DNA of 64,000 nucleotides from Caenorhabditis elegans (taxonomy: Eukaryota > Nematoda > Chromadorea > Rhabditida > Rhabditidae). The translations under genes and the position numbers were made by a program. Below the pieces are notes generated by a model that saw only the letters and a program-made list of their open reading frames with translations, ran no database searches and had not been told where the DNA came from. This document shows positions 47,694 to 58,104 of this stretch, piece by piece; position 1 is the stretch's first letter; the number at the start of each line of letters is the position of its first letter. The DNA lies in assembly GCF_000002985.6 (NCBI RefSeq), contig NC_003281.10, positions 9,052,001 through 9,116,000 on the forward strand, given 5' to 3'.

Positions 47694-49313
47694 TTAGTAT
47701 CTTGAGGGCTTTTTGTTTTTCGAATTATTGAAGCTCAAAGTTCCAGTTTTACTACGATCCAGCGAATTCTCCTCATTTCGATCCGATGCAATTGACTTCA
47801 GATCAATATTGGTTGCCTGAAAGAAATAATTGTGAGCATTTTTGTCAAAAAACAGAGAACTCACCATTCTCGAGGCTCCCGTTCCAGGAGCAGTACTTGG
47901 TGATGGACACGTAGATTGATTAAACCAAACCAAAGGTTCTTTCAGAGTCAACTTACAGCCTCGAGCGTAGTCCGTGATAGCTTCTCGCAGAACACTGAAA
48001 ATTGGAAATTTATTGGAATAAAAACTTTTTCTGCACTTTATAGAATAAAAAAATCATGAATTTACCCGAATTTAACCTCCGAATCGTAGACCAAATTGTC
48101 CAAGTAGATGGAAATCACCTTGAACATCGGATGTTTTTCATATGCTGAAAATAAATTAATGAATTTATGTAATTTTTTAAATAATTACTTTTCAATTTGG
48201 TGAACAATTCCTGCTTCTTTGCATAGGCATCTGGACGAGTGAGTCCTTTCCAATCAATCAATGTGGTGTCGACAAGATCAATGAACTGAAAACAATATTC
48301 ATGAAAAGCATCTTTTACCAAAAATCTATTGAATTGTATCCTTTCTCCACCTCTGCCAAATATACATCTACATAAAATTGCAACTTACCATAAAGAACCA
48401 ACTTTCATAATCATCTCTCCGACCAAGTTCTTCACATCGATGTGATGCTCTTGAACAGTACCTCGGAGTTCCAATCATTTTAGTCTTTGGCCGTGGTGGA
48501 CGAACTTGACCATTCGGGAGACGATACTTTCTGGCGAGTCCAAAATCGAGTACATAAATTGTTTCGCTTTTGGATCCATAGCCGATACAGTAATTGGCTG
48601 GTTTGATGTCTCTATGAAGGAACCCGATTTGGTGAAAGTCGTGAATTGCCTGAAAATTTAGATTTTGTCTACATTGAGCCCTCAAAAATATTATACCTTC
48701 ATTGTCTGGAGCCCACATTGGAGAATTGTCGACGGTGGGATGTCAGATGGTTTGTACTTCATCTTTAATTCTTCCAAAGATGGTCCGACAATCGTCATCA
48801 CAATCCACTGAAAACATAAGTCTGTGACTTAAAAAAAGAGCATGGCGCAACATCCTTATTTCTACACAGCACCCAAAAAGTGTTTTTTCCTCTTAGAATA
48901 GTGTATATAAACACGAAATAATAGGGATGGGGTTACTGTACTTCTTAAAGGCACACACATGGTTCGCAGCCTCGGCACTTCGTTCGTGACGAGACCTTTA
49001 TGAGGAAATATAATACCTTCCAAACCGGTGATTGACCAAAATCAATGAGCTCGGAAAAGTGCTCCTTGCATTGGGCATCACATTTCGAGTACGATTCCAT
49101 TACATTTCGTTCGATTTTCAATCGAGATGAATGTTTGCTGGCGAACTTCAGTTCTGTTTTCATTGCATACTCCTGAAAATGTTCTATCATAGAATGTTTT
49201 AAAGTTCAGAAAAACCAACTTTATCATCAATTGCGAAACCTTCCTCATTGACTTTCATAACTTTGTTCACAGTACCATATCCACCTTTGCCGAGCTCTAC
49301 AATAACTTTCCAG
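47694..49313 (-). CDS. Tau-tubulin/casein-kinase-1-like protein kinase, left copy (5' end unclear)
   Basis: Eight clear exons: 49220-49313, 49017-49172, 48697-48807, 48389-48649, 48189-48285, 48066-48144, 47866-47994 and 47694-47816. They encode an uninterrupted kinase: glycine loop ELGKGGYGTVNKV, VAIK-type Lys in EYAMKTE, catalytic [15 protein letters not shown] in [13 protein letters not shown], and CK1/TTBK-type GTPRYCSRASHRCEELGRRDDYESWFF. The tail is Ser/Lys-rich. The family is expanded in C. elegans, and many members are sperm-enriched (established). The first exon present in the right copy is missing here: the duplication stops 14-16 nt before the acceptor of this first exon. The start therefore depends on an unidentified exon. 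One in-phase candidate is a minus-strand ATG near 49480 with a GTAAAC donor. Internal initiation at VM-KVNEEG would cut the glycine loop. I recall this as ZK507.3. Confidence 0.82.
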
Positions 49314-49366
49314 CTGAAAATGTTAATGTGTGTTGTAAAAAGTCAAATTCAATCATTTCTTTAGAT

Positions 49367-51095
49367 ATGAGTAACAGTCAGAAACCTCCGAGTTTACAGC
49401 CGAATGAGATCATTAAGAGAACAAAACCGGATTACAAGTAAGTTTTTAAGTTTAATTTTCGTGTTGGGAACATTAAACATTTTCAGCTGGAAAGTTATTG
49501 TAGAGCTCGGCAAAGGTGGATATGGTACTGTGAACAAAGTTATCAAGGTCAATGAGGAAGGTTTCGCAATTGATGATAAAGTTAGTTTTTCTGAATTTTA
49601 AAACATTGTATGACTGTGAAATTTTCAGGAGTATGCCATGAAGACAGAACAGAAGTTCGCCAGCAAACATTCATCTCGATTGAAAATCGAACGAAATGTA
49701 ATGGCATCGTACTCAAAATGTGATGCCCAATGCAAGGAGCACTTTCCCGAGCTCATTGATTTTGGTCAATCACCGGTTTGGAAGGTATTATATTTCCTCA
49801 TAAAATTTGGTCTCGTAACGAACGAAGTGCTTTAAAATGTACGCCTCTTAGAAGTACAGTAACCCCATCCCTAATATTTAAGCAGACTCCTCTCTGCAGG
49901 GTAGTTGTAAGGATGTGCGCAATACTTTTATTTCAAGTCACAGACTTATGTTTTCAGTGGATTGTGATGACGATTGTCGGACCATCTTTGGAAGAATTAA
50001 AGATGAAGTACAAACCATCTGACATCCCACCGTCGACAATTCTCCAATGTGGGCTCCAGACAATGAAGGTATAATATTTTTGAGGGCTCAATGTAGACAA
50101 AATCTAAATTTTCAGGCAATTCACGACTTTCACCAAATCGGGTTCCTTCATCGAGACATCAAACCAGCCAATTACTGTATCGGCTATGGATCCAAAAGCG
50201 AAACAATTTATGTACTCGATTTTGGACTCGCCAGAAAGTATCGTCTCCCCGAATGGTCAAGTTCGTCCACCACGGCCAAAGACTAAAATGATTGGAACTC
50301 CGAGGTACTGTTCAAGAGCATCACATCGATGTGAAGAACTTGGTCGGAGAGATGATTATGAAAGTTGGTTCTTTATGGTAAGTTGCAATTTTATGTAGAT
50401 GTATATTTGGCAGAGGTGGAGAAAGGATACAATTCAATAGATTTTTGGTAAAAGATGCTTTTCATGAATATTGTTTTCAGTTCATTGATCTTGTCGACAC
50501 CACATTGATTGATTGGAAAGGACTCACTCGTCCAGATGCCTATGCAAAGAAGCAGGAATTGTTCACCAAATTGAAAAGTAATTATTTAAAAAATTACATA
50601 AATTCATTAATTTATTTTCAGCATATGAAAAAGAACCGATGTTCAAGGTGATTTCCATCTACTTAGACACTTTGGTCTACGATTCGGATGTTAAATTCGG
50701 GTAAGTTCATGTGTATTTTTGTCGATAATTTCCAATTTTCAGTTTTCTACGGGATGCTATCACGGACTACGCACGAAGCTGCAAGTTGACTCTGAAAGAA
50801 CCATTGGTTTGGTTCAAGGAACGGAATGATAATGAATCTGGATCGACACCAACTACTTCTGCCACCGCCTGCTCACCATCATCTAGTACTGGAACTGGAA
50901 CAGGAACAGGAGTTTCGAAAATTGTGAGTTGCTTTGCTTTTGACAAGTAATGTTATTGTTTTCTTTTTTCAGGCATCCAATATTGATCAAAAATCAATTG
51001 CATCGGATCGAAATGAGGAGAACTCGCTGGATGGTAGTAAAACTGGAACATGGAAGAGCACCAAAACGAGAAACAAGAAGCCTTCTAGAAAATAA
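49367..51095 (+). pseudogene. Kinase, right copy, with 1-nt frameshift in the catalytic domain
   Basis: Exons: 49367-49437, 49487-49580, 49629-49784, 49958-50068, 50116-50377, 50481-50577, 50622-50700, 50753-50923 and 50973-51095. A clean start (MSNSQKPPSLQPNEIIKRTK) follows TTTCTTTAG. The glycine loop, Lys, HRDIKPAN and [11 protein letters not shown] are all intact. At 50247-50250 there is CCCC where the left copy has CCC, making this exon 262 rather than 261 nt. The frame then ends within about 15 codons at a TAA near 50283, although the downstream exons stay open in the original frame. As read it is a truncated kinase or recent pseudogene, unless the extra C is a sequence error or an unusual splice avoids it. 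I recall the locus as ZK507.1. Confidence 0.75.
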
Positions 51096-51419
51096 AGAAC
51101 TTCCATTTATTGAATGTTTACTGGATAATGCAACAGTTACAGTGAAAGATAACCGTGTTAAAAAGTTTAACAAGTTATACAATATTAATCCGGAAGAAGT
51201 ATACAAAAAATTCAAGGGGGACCAGTTTCTGGGTGATGTAGTGAGATGAGCATATTTAAAATGAACCGAGCAGTTAGGAGATATGTTGGGAGGACAAGAA
51301 ACATCCGGGATACAGTCAATAAATGAAAAATTAATTAATTAAATAGATTAACAGTAGAAGGAGCCATTCATTTGCTCTGCATTTTGAAATGCAGTATTTG
51401 GAGGCACATGACGATAGTT
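49471..51419. repeat. Right arm of ~2-kb inverted duplication
   Basis: Reverse copy of 47261-49329. The central spacer (about 49330-49470, ~141 nt) is unique and contains the first exon of the right kinase copy. Exons 2-7 and the glp-1-derived end (one mismatch seen in about 155 nt) are nearly identical to the left arm. Kinase exon 8 (171 against 129 nt) and the sequence between the kinase stop and the glp-1 fragment are clearly diverged. Confidence 0.92.
51238..51419 (-). pseudogene. Duplicated fragment of glp-1 last exon and 3' UTR
   Basis: Read on the minus strand, this is the final coding segment of glp-1 (from the codons for NYRHVPPNTAFQ to the stop at 51348-51350) followed by the proximal 3' UTR. 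Only one substitution is seen against 47261-47415. It has no splice acceptor or upstream exons and cannot code for a receptor. It ends the right arm. A further short copy of the stop-codon region ('taattgaatagattaacagtag') lies at about 51428-51450. Confidence 0.93.
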
Positions 51420-52077
51420 CTGCATAATTAATTGAATAGATTAACAGTAGTGTTCTGAATTTAGATTCCCTGTTTCGGTTTAATTAGAATTGAATACCAC
51501 TGCCTGCCAAATTCTGAATAAAAATTGTTCGAGTTGTTAAAGCTTCAATATATTTTGTATGTAAGGATTATTTGTTATTAGATGCGCTGGTTTGCTCTAC
51601 TTTGCTCTTTACTTTGCTCTACTTGGTTTGAAATCTGAAAAAATAAGGGTCAAAAAGAAGACGTCGGAAAAACTTTGAAGTGCTTTTACTAAAGAAACAC
51701 CAAATATTGCAACACTTCCCAAATGTCCAAATAGGGTTTTACATCTTAAATTATTTCAATTCCAGTTAAATTTTAAATTTTCCGATATATTCCAAGTGTT
51801 TACTCTTATAAAAATGACGATGTTATTTTTACAACAAAAACCATTTTCAAAAATCAACATGTTTTCACTTTAACAAATCTAGAATTTTCAGTTTAGAATC
51901 AGAGTTCATTTAATGTTCAGTTTCGAACCCATCCAACATCATTTCATCTCCTCCCACTTTAATTCTTCGCCGACTTCATCATTCTCTTGTTGCGTGCCAC
52001 AGTCTATCTGCGTGACGGTTTTTGTCTATTTGCGTCTTTGATATATTTAAACCAAAAGTGATACGAGACGCCGGAAG
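51420..52077. other. Intergenic, no gene seen
   Basis: AT-rich spacer between the duplication and the next gene. It starts with the small tandem copy of the glp-1 stop region. A TTTGCTCTAC motif repeats around 51590-51625. A TATATTTAAA element near 52040-52050 is a plausible promoter TATA for the gene starting at 52078. Confidence 0.5.
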
Positions 52078-52223
52078 ATGTATTCATCAGTCTATCTTCT
52101 TTTATCTATCGTTTTTGTTGGAGGCTCCAATGCACACGACTGGGATTCGTTTGAATCCCACCATTCAGAACCCAGGTTACGAACTGTGAGTTTTTGCAAA
52201 AAATTTCGCTCCCGGGTGGGCTC

Positions 52224-52259
<36 letters not shown>

Positions 52260-54684
52260 GCCTATTGCGCCACGGAAGCAGACAGTCTAGCTGGTAACTT
52301 AAGCGTTAAAGAAACTAGACATTGCACCGAGAGAGCGTCAGACACGCAGAGTACACTCCGCACTCTATGAAATATTTTCAGTCGAACCTAGACGTTGGCG
52401 AGTATTGTGCAACGTTTCACGAGAATTATGTGTATTATTGTCGTGGTATCTGGACAGCAGAGAAGCTTCTTGAACATCGTAGTATCATGAAAAAGATTGG
52501 AAAGTTTTGTCCGAGTTACAAATCAGCATGTGTCACGAGAACAAGGTGAGAGAAGGTGTATTGGAAATAAAATATTAAACATTACTTTCAGAATTGACCC
52601 AGAAGAGGAAAGAGAACGAAAAGAAGATCATAAAAAAGAATTGACAGATGATGTTGGGGATATGGCATTCGATGATCTCATGAGAAAGGTGAGAATATTT
52701 TACATTCGTCAAACGAATGATGAGAACCAGATGTTATTCAGCTACGAAACTTTGCTACTAATGAAGCAAGAAGTAGCATGGTCTCGTCACGACAATTGTT
52801 TCTTAGCTGCGAAAAAGGTATGCGTTATCAAAGGGTACTGTAATTTCAAACTCTCGTTGCTGCCGAATTTTCGTAGACTTTTCACAGATTTTCGATAATA
52901 TTTTCTTTTGATATTTTTTTGTGTTTTTTTTGTTTTTTAAAATAATTAAAAATAAAAACTCCCAAAAATTGAGGAAAACTATAGTATGAAAAGCGGATGC
53001 CAAATCTTCAAGTACACAAGTTTCAGACTACAGTACCCTTTATAGGCGCGCAGCTTTTCGTATTTAACACAAATTTCGGCGCAGAAATCGCAAAGTTTAG
53101 CGTCTGAGTAGTAATAAAAGAATGGTTTTGTTCCCACAAATTATGTAAACAAAATTAAATTAAAAAAAAATTGATAGTCAAATACTTTCTCGTGCAGTAG
53201 AAGGAAACTGGGCCATTAAAAACTGAACAGCGATTATTTATCCGATTTCAAACATTTTCAGCTTGAAAAGATAGTTCCATGTCGTCCAAACTGCAATGTT
53301 TCAGTTCATCCGCACTGTACTCGTCAGTGTAAGGTGAGTGTATATACAAACTACACAATGCTTCGATTGTCACACGGTCAGAAATCGTGTCATCAATCAT
53401 TGTTGTTTTAAAATCGCTTATTTATTACGTACACAGTTCAAAACTGATCAAATTCGTATGACAGTTGAAGTACGCTAGATATAATAATTGTGAATGGGCG
53501 CAGGTCCTGAAACGAGTGAAACTTCTCAGCAACCGTAACCTCTAATACGGTCATTGTACAACAAAACATTTATGGTAATCGAGAAAAAAAGACTGAAAAC
53601 CACTGTTTACGGTATCTGAAAAGTTTCAACCGTGCCGGGACCCAAAATCAAATCAAGCCAGCTATTAAATATTAATACATGATTTTCCAGTGTGAATACG
53701 AATACCATCGGATGCAAAAATGGTGTAAACCGCCACGAATTGAAGAGAGATTCAAATACTTTTGCAGGTATAACATCTTTTCCAATTTTTCTTTAAACCC
53801 ATCTCTATCATTATCATCTTATGACTTTGAAAGATTGGGAAGAGAAAACGAAAGAAATCGCAAAAGACGCACCCCAATCTTTCAAAGTCTTTTTTCTTTT
53901 TCTTATCGAATAGCGTTATCATTGGCCTCGAAACTGTTTGGTTTCTAGAGGGAAAGGACAATTTAAAAATGACGGGGATATCTTTGAAAACTAATTTGAA
54001 CATTTTTGAGACGCAAGAATACGGTAACACGACATTTTTGTTTTATTTAAAAAGATTTGCACCTTTGAATGGTACTGTAAGTTCATTTTTCATAGTTTTC
54101 CGATAACAATATGTTTTCTGATTCAAAAACTTAAATATAACAATAAAAGCTCATAATTTTAAACAATTTATGAGAATACTCTGAAAATTCGATGGAAAAT
54201 TCGCAAATACACAGTTTTGCGATTACAGTACCCTTTAAAGACGCGCTCCTTTTTGCATTTAACAAAAGTTGTCGTGTATCACAAAATTTCGCGTTTGGGT
54301 AATGTGCTGTGCCTTTAAAAAATACAGTAGTCTCTATTTTTCATTTAACACTTTGCATTTAAAATTTTAGTGTAAATGAAATCCTAAAAATTGGGATGCA
54401 GCAATAACTTGGGAATTACTGTATTTATTAAAGGCGCACGCTATTTTTTGCAATTTACTTTTTAAATTGTCGAGTCGAGACAAGCTACCGTATACTTATC
54501 AAAAATTTAATTAATTCGATTAAGTGTTTTTTTCAGAATCTGGTACATGTCTTGTTCTACATATATCGAGGAGCTTGATCCAGAAATGGCAGACGCTTTT
54601 GTTTCTCGTAAGTTTCAATTTTCAGATTCATTGAATGATTTTCCAATTCCAGAATACGCCAACTACGGGAACTATCACGGTTAA
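52078..54684 (+). CDS. Cysteine-rich secreted protein, unknown function
   Basis: Seven exons (52078-52185, 52382-52545, 52592-52688, 53262-53333, 53691-53767, 54537-54607, 54653-54684) give 206 residues in one consistent frame. The signal peptide is MYSSVYLLLSIVFVGGSNA. The mature part has about a dozen cysteines in pairs (YCATF..YYCRGIW, FCPSYKSAC, PCRPNC, PHCTRQCKCEYEYH, KWC, YFCRIW, MSC) separated by an acidic/basic helical stretch (EEERERKEDHKKE). No membrane span is present after the signal. The layout suggests a disulfide-bonded extracellular protein. I do not recognise the family. Introns carry a tRNA gene and three family A repeats. Confidence 0.78.
52208..52279 (-). tRNA. tRNA-Asn(GTT)
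   Basis: 72 nt on the minus strand, starting GCTTCCGTGGCGCAATAGG and ending CGGGAGC. The 7-bp acceptor stem pairs throughout with one G-U. The anticodon loop CTGTTAA gives anticodon GTT (Asn). The internal promoter boxes are TGGCGCAATAGG (A) and GGTTCGAGCC (B). A T6 run follows within about 5 nt for Pol III termination. It closely resembles metazoan tRNA-Asn. It has no intron and lies antisense inside intron 1 (52186-52381) of the secreted-protein gene. Confidence 0.97.
52815..53085. repeat. Family A hairpin repeat in secreted-protein gene intron
   Basis: The left part 'gggtactgtaatttcaaactctcgttgctgccg' faces the right part 'cagactacagtaccctttataggcgcgcag', then 'atttaacacaaatttcggcgc'. It is inverted about a central AT-rich loop. 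Confidence 0.7.
54010..54500. repeat. Two adjacent family A hairpin repeats
   Basis: The first (about 54010-54300) runs from 'gaatacggtaacacgac' to 'acagtaccctttaaagacgcgctcc...aaagttgtcgtg'. The second (about 54300-54500) runs from 'gctgtgcctttaaaaaatacagtag' to 'tactgtatttattaaaggcgcacg...gtcgagtcgagacaagctaccgta'. They sit back to back in the intron 53768-54536. Confidence 0.65.
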
Positions 54685-55253
54685 ACTATTTGTTTTTTTT
54701 TATTTAAAAGATTTATTTGACAAAGAAGGTATCTTCTAACATTTGGAAAGCACAATAAATAATATAAAATTTCAGTTGATATCATGATTATAAAAATTTT
54801 TAGATTTACATTTTGAAAAAGAGAAACGAAAGAACGATGGGGAGAGCAACTACGAGATGAGATCGTGGAACAAATATAAAACAATGAGCGCAGTGCGTAA
54901 ATTACGGCTCGGAACAAAAAGGAATCATAGATCATAGTTGCCAAGCCAGGAGTATCATAAATAAATAAGAAAACTGGAGAAAAAGCTGTAAAACAGCCAG
55001 ATAAGGGGGTGGATGGAGAGCACTGATAATACTATTACATATAACACAAAAAAGGAATTTTTAATATCGGATCATATCCGTGTATGTTCCGATTCCTGTC
55101 GGGATGAGTTATACAAATACAAAGAATTGTTACATAAAATCGTAGTTTTAAAAGGAGAATTTTAGAAGATGTAATCGATAAAGGCAAACAAAGACAGGGA
55201 ATGAAATTGAAAGTCGGGAAATTTGGAGAATTCAAGAATATAACATGGATTAT
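54685..55253. other. Convergent 3' ends, no gene
   Basis: 569 nt between the stop codons of the secreted-protein gene (plus) and cya-1 (minus). AT-rich 3' UTR sequence. A plus-strand AATAAA is present about 70 nt after the plus-strand stop. The remainder fits a long cya-1 3' UTR. Nothing else is seen. Confidence 0.5.
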
Positions 55254-57202
55254 TTACTGGGGACTACTACTATCGTTGGAAGATTTTGGAGCGGTGACAA
55301 AGATCGATGGGAACATCGATCGAAGCTTGTCAGTAGGTGCCGGTAACAGGGCCACTTCCATTTGTGCAGTCTCCGAGTAATTGTAGAATATTGACTTGAA
55401 ATCTGCCGTTGATGCATTCAGGTACATCCTGTGAAGATCCCTCAGCACGTCCACAAAATCTTCCGTACTGATTCCCGTGTCGTCAACCATTTTTTGTGGC
55501 CAGGATTCAACGTCAGCCTGGAGATTTGCAAAGCAGCAAGCCGCAGCTGCAATATCGGATGGGCGGTAACGTAGAAAATGGACATCTATCAGCGACAACT
55601 CGAGGAGATAATGAACAGTATTCCGCATCTTTCTGTAATAAAATAACGTTTAAAATTGAGAAAGATCGCTAATTTTTTTCACAGGAGCTAAAAATGATGA
55701 TATTAAAACTCACTTTGTAAAGTTCATTCTCTTGGCAAAACATGTTCCGAACCAAGATGATGTGGGCATTGCAACAACGAAGTCAAACTTTCCGAGCAAG
55801 AATCGCTCCATTAAAAGAATGTCGGGAACTCGGTAGGTGTTGTCAGTGATGAGAGCAAAGTCTTCAATCTCTGGCGGAAAGATTTCCTCGTATTTCCTGA
55901 AATTTGAGATTCACATTCAATTGAAATATTTTATTTAAAAACATACACTGCGATCATCATCGACGTCGTTCCAACCAATTGAAATCGCATTTTATCAATG
56001 TTGAACATTGAAAGAGCCCGATCAACGAGGCTCACAGCGAGATGAAATGTTTCCTTTTGGAAATTGTACTCTTTCACGACATCGCTGAACCAATCGATGA
56101 GAATTGTTCGCATCTCTTCATTAACTTGTGATTGTATGTCAAAGCATTCGTGTGAAGCTCGATTCTTCGTTTGACGGTGTAACATGTACTTGATAATGTC
56201 AGGGAAAAATTCTTCAGAACTGAACATTGAATCATCACGAGCTTCCTTCGCTGCTTTCTTTTGAATCTTCTTCACAGCTTCTTCTTTTCCAAATTCCTTT
56301 TTGCGCTGATTTTCATCAAAATGGAATGATGAGAAGGTTGCACGGACGCTTGTGGTGAAGGTTGAAGAGGCGACGGAGACTTTCTGAAAGAAAAGTTCAA
56401 TTTTCTGATATTATTTTCTTGGTCTCACATCACAATCGTCGTCATCACATAAAACAGAGAATTCTGAAGGTGGTTCTGAGAATCTTGAGGTGATATCACT
56501 ATTGTCTCGAGTCTGCATGAACTTGAACTTCAGTTTTTCTGCACGACTCTGCAAAAAATTGTATATAAACAATTACAATTTTGAGTTCAAATCTAACCTT
56601 TTCTTCCATCTTTCGTTCCAATTCGTGTATCATATTGTTATCCTCAGCAGGTATTACGTTAGAATCTTTCTCCGTTGCATCAACATTTTCAGAAGAATTC
56701 TCTTTCTCTGGCTCCTGATCCTCAAATACTTTAAAACTGTCTTTTGCATCTATTTTGATAATTGGTGATTCATCTATTTTCTTGCTTGGTAGAGCTTGTT
56801 GAAGCAAATTACTGGTTCCAATTTGACGTGTCAATTTTCCTCCCAATGGTGCATTTTTGATCACGTTCTTGTTGTTCACTGCTTGACTTTTCGCCGCGTT
56901 TCCGTTGCTCGGCTGAAATATAGGTTTAATTATTAATTATATATAAAAAACATAATTTTAAAGGAATCGAATTCATTTTGACTGTTAAAAAACCAGCGTC
57001 TCACGCACTCACCACTTACCAATTTTTATCAGAAATCGGAAAAAATTGTTTCCACCAGCTCGGTAAAGTTGAGCTCGAAAAATGCGGAAAATTTGAAAAA
57101 AGATCGCGAATAAATAAATGTAACTAATTTGACAGTCGCATTGTAAATATATTTTTTACAATTTCAGAAAATACTTACCTTCAAACTAAGTGCCGACCGC
57201 AT
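55254..57202 (-). CDS. cya-1: Cyclin A
   Basis: Six exons (57179-57202, 56598-56912, 56429-56548, 55947-56383, 55714-55896, 55254-55632) total 1458 nt, or 485 residues. Cyclin A activates CDK in S phase and mitosis. The N-terminal half is low-complexity and charged, where the destruction box and nuclear signals of this family lie; KLTRQIGTSNLLQ is a candidate region but not a canonical RxxL box. The cyclin box carries the hallmark MRTILIDWFSDVVKEYNF, then HLAVSLVDRALSMFNIDKMRFQLVGTTSMMIAVKYEEIFPPE (residues ~270-320), and a second cyclin fold (TDNTYRVPDILLMERFLLGKFDF). The 8-codon first exon MRSALSLK is separated from the rest by a 266-nt intron. I recall the locus as ZK507.6. Confidence 0.96.
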
Positions 57203-58104
57203 ACTCGTCGCGATCTGCTGCTCTCAAAAGCGCTTGATAATTGGTCCCTAGGCGCGTGCGCTGTGTCGGAATCTGTAAAAAAGAGATTTAATTTCAAAAT
57301 CAAGGAAACAGGCGAAGGAATAAACACGTGACAGCGAAGAATGAGGCAAGGGAAAAGGTAAATAACAAAATAGAATAAATCTAATGATTTTTTTTTTAAT
57401 TCCTTAACTGAAATTAAGTTTCAAATAATGAAAAATGGTATGACTGGAGAAAGAAAACCAATTAGAGAAAGAGAGACTAATCGATATGTTGCGGAAAGGT
57501 GCTCAATGCGTACGGTTATGCAAGGGACCATTCAAGGCAGGACAGACGGTGAAGAGAGATAGAGAGAGGAGGGGTCACTGTTGCTAGCAGTTTCCCATCT
57601 AATGCTTCAGATGGCATGCTCTTTGTTCCAGATGGGACAACATTTAGATTGGTAAATTGTCTTGAATAACGTGTAACGGCATACATATAAGGATTAGATC
57701 GAGCAGGCAATATGTAATATCTGTTCGGCGATCTTCATTTTGGAGAAAGACCACCTGTTGCTCTCTCTTATTACTGGCTCCGAGCAATGTGAATGACAGA
57801 GAGAAATAATGCAAAATTTGCTTCAATGTTTGTTGGATCAATATCAAAAGTTATATGAACTAGTAGGTAAAGTGTGGTGTTGGTGTGTGGAAAGCAATGG
57901 TGACCTCCCTCGATGGGGGGGGAAACGTTCAACGCAATCCATTACGCAACCCGGCCTTTGGTAATATGACGAGATGTATATAGGCTCTTAAGCGGTCCTA
58001 CTGAACTGATCGATAGAAAAATGGAAGAAACGTATGGAGCCAAACATGGCTTGTTGGTGCTCTGCTCTTATTGTTTTTTATGACACATCGGCACACATTA
58101 GACT
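57203..58104. other. cya-1 upstream region
   Basis: About 0.9 kb upstream of cya-1 and downstream of the small ORF. It contains AGAGAGA-type purine tracts at 57550-57575. Reading frames of 64-67 codons on the minus strand have no splice support. It is presumably the cya-1 promoter. Confidence 0.4.

Larger units (their letters stand above)
47261..49329. repeat. Left arm of ~2-kb inverted duplication
   Basis: This arm contains the last 72 nt of the glp-1 coding region, its 3' UTR and a complete kinase gene from its second exon on. It is repeated in reverse at 49471-51419. Six of the matching kinase exons have identical lengths (94, 156, 111, 97, 79 and 123 nt), and introns match too, including a fragment of the family A repeat (about 48930-49010 against 49795-49875). 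Outside the arms the sequences diverge abruptly. Confidence 0.92.
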
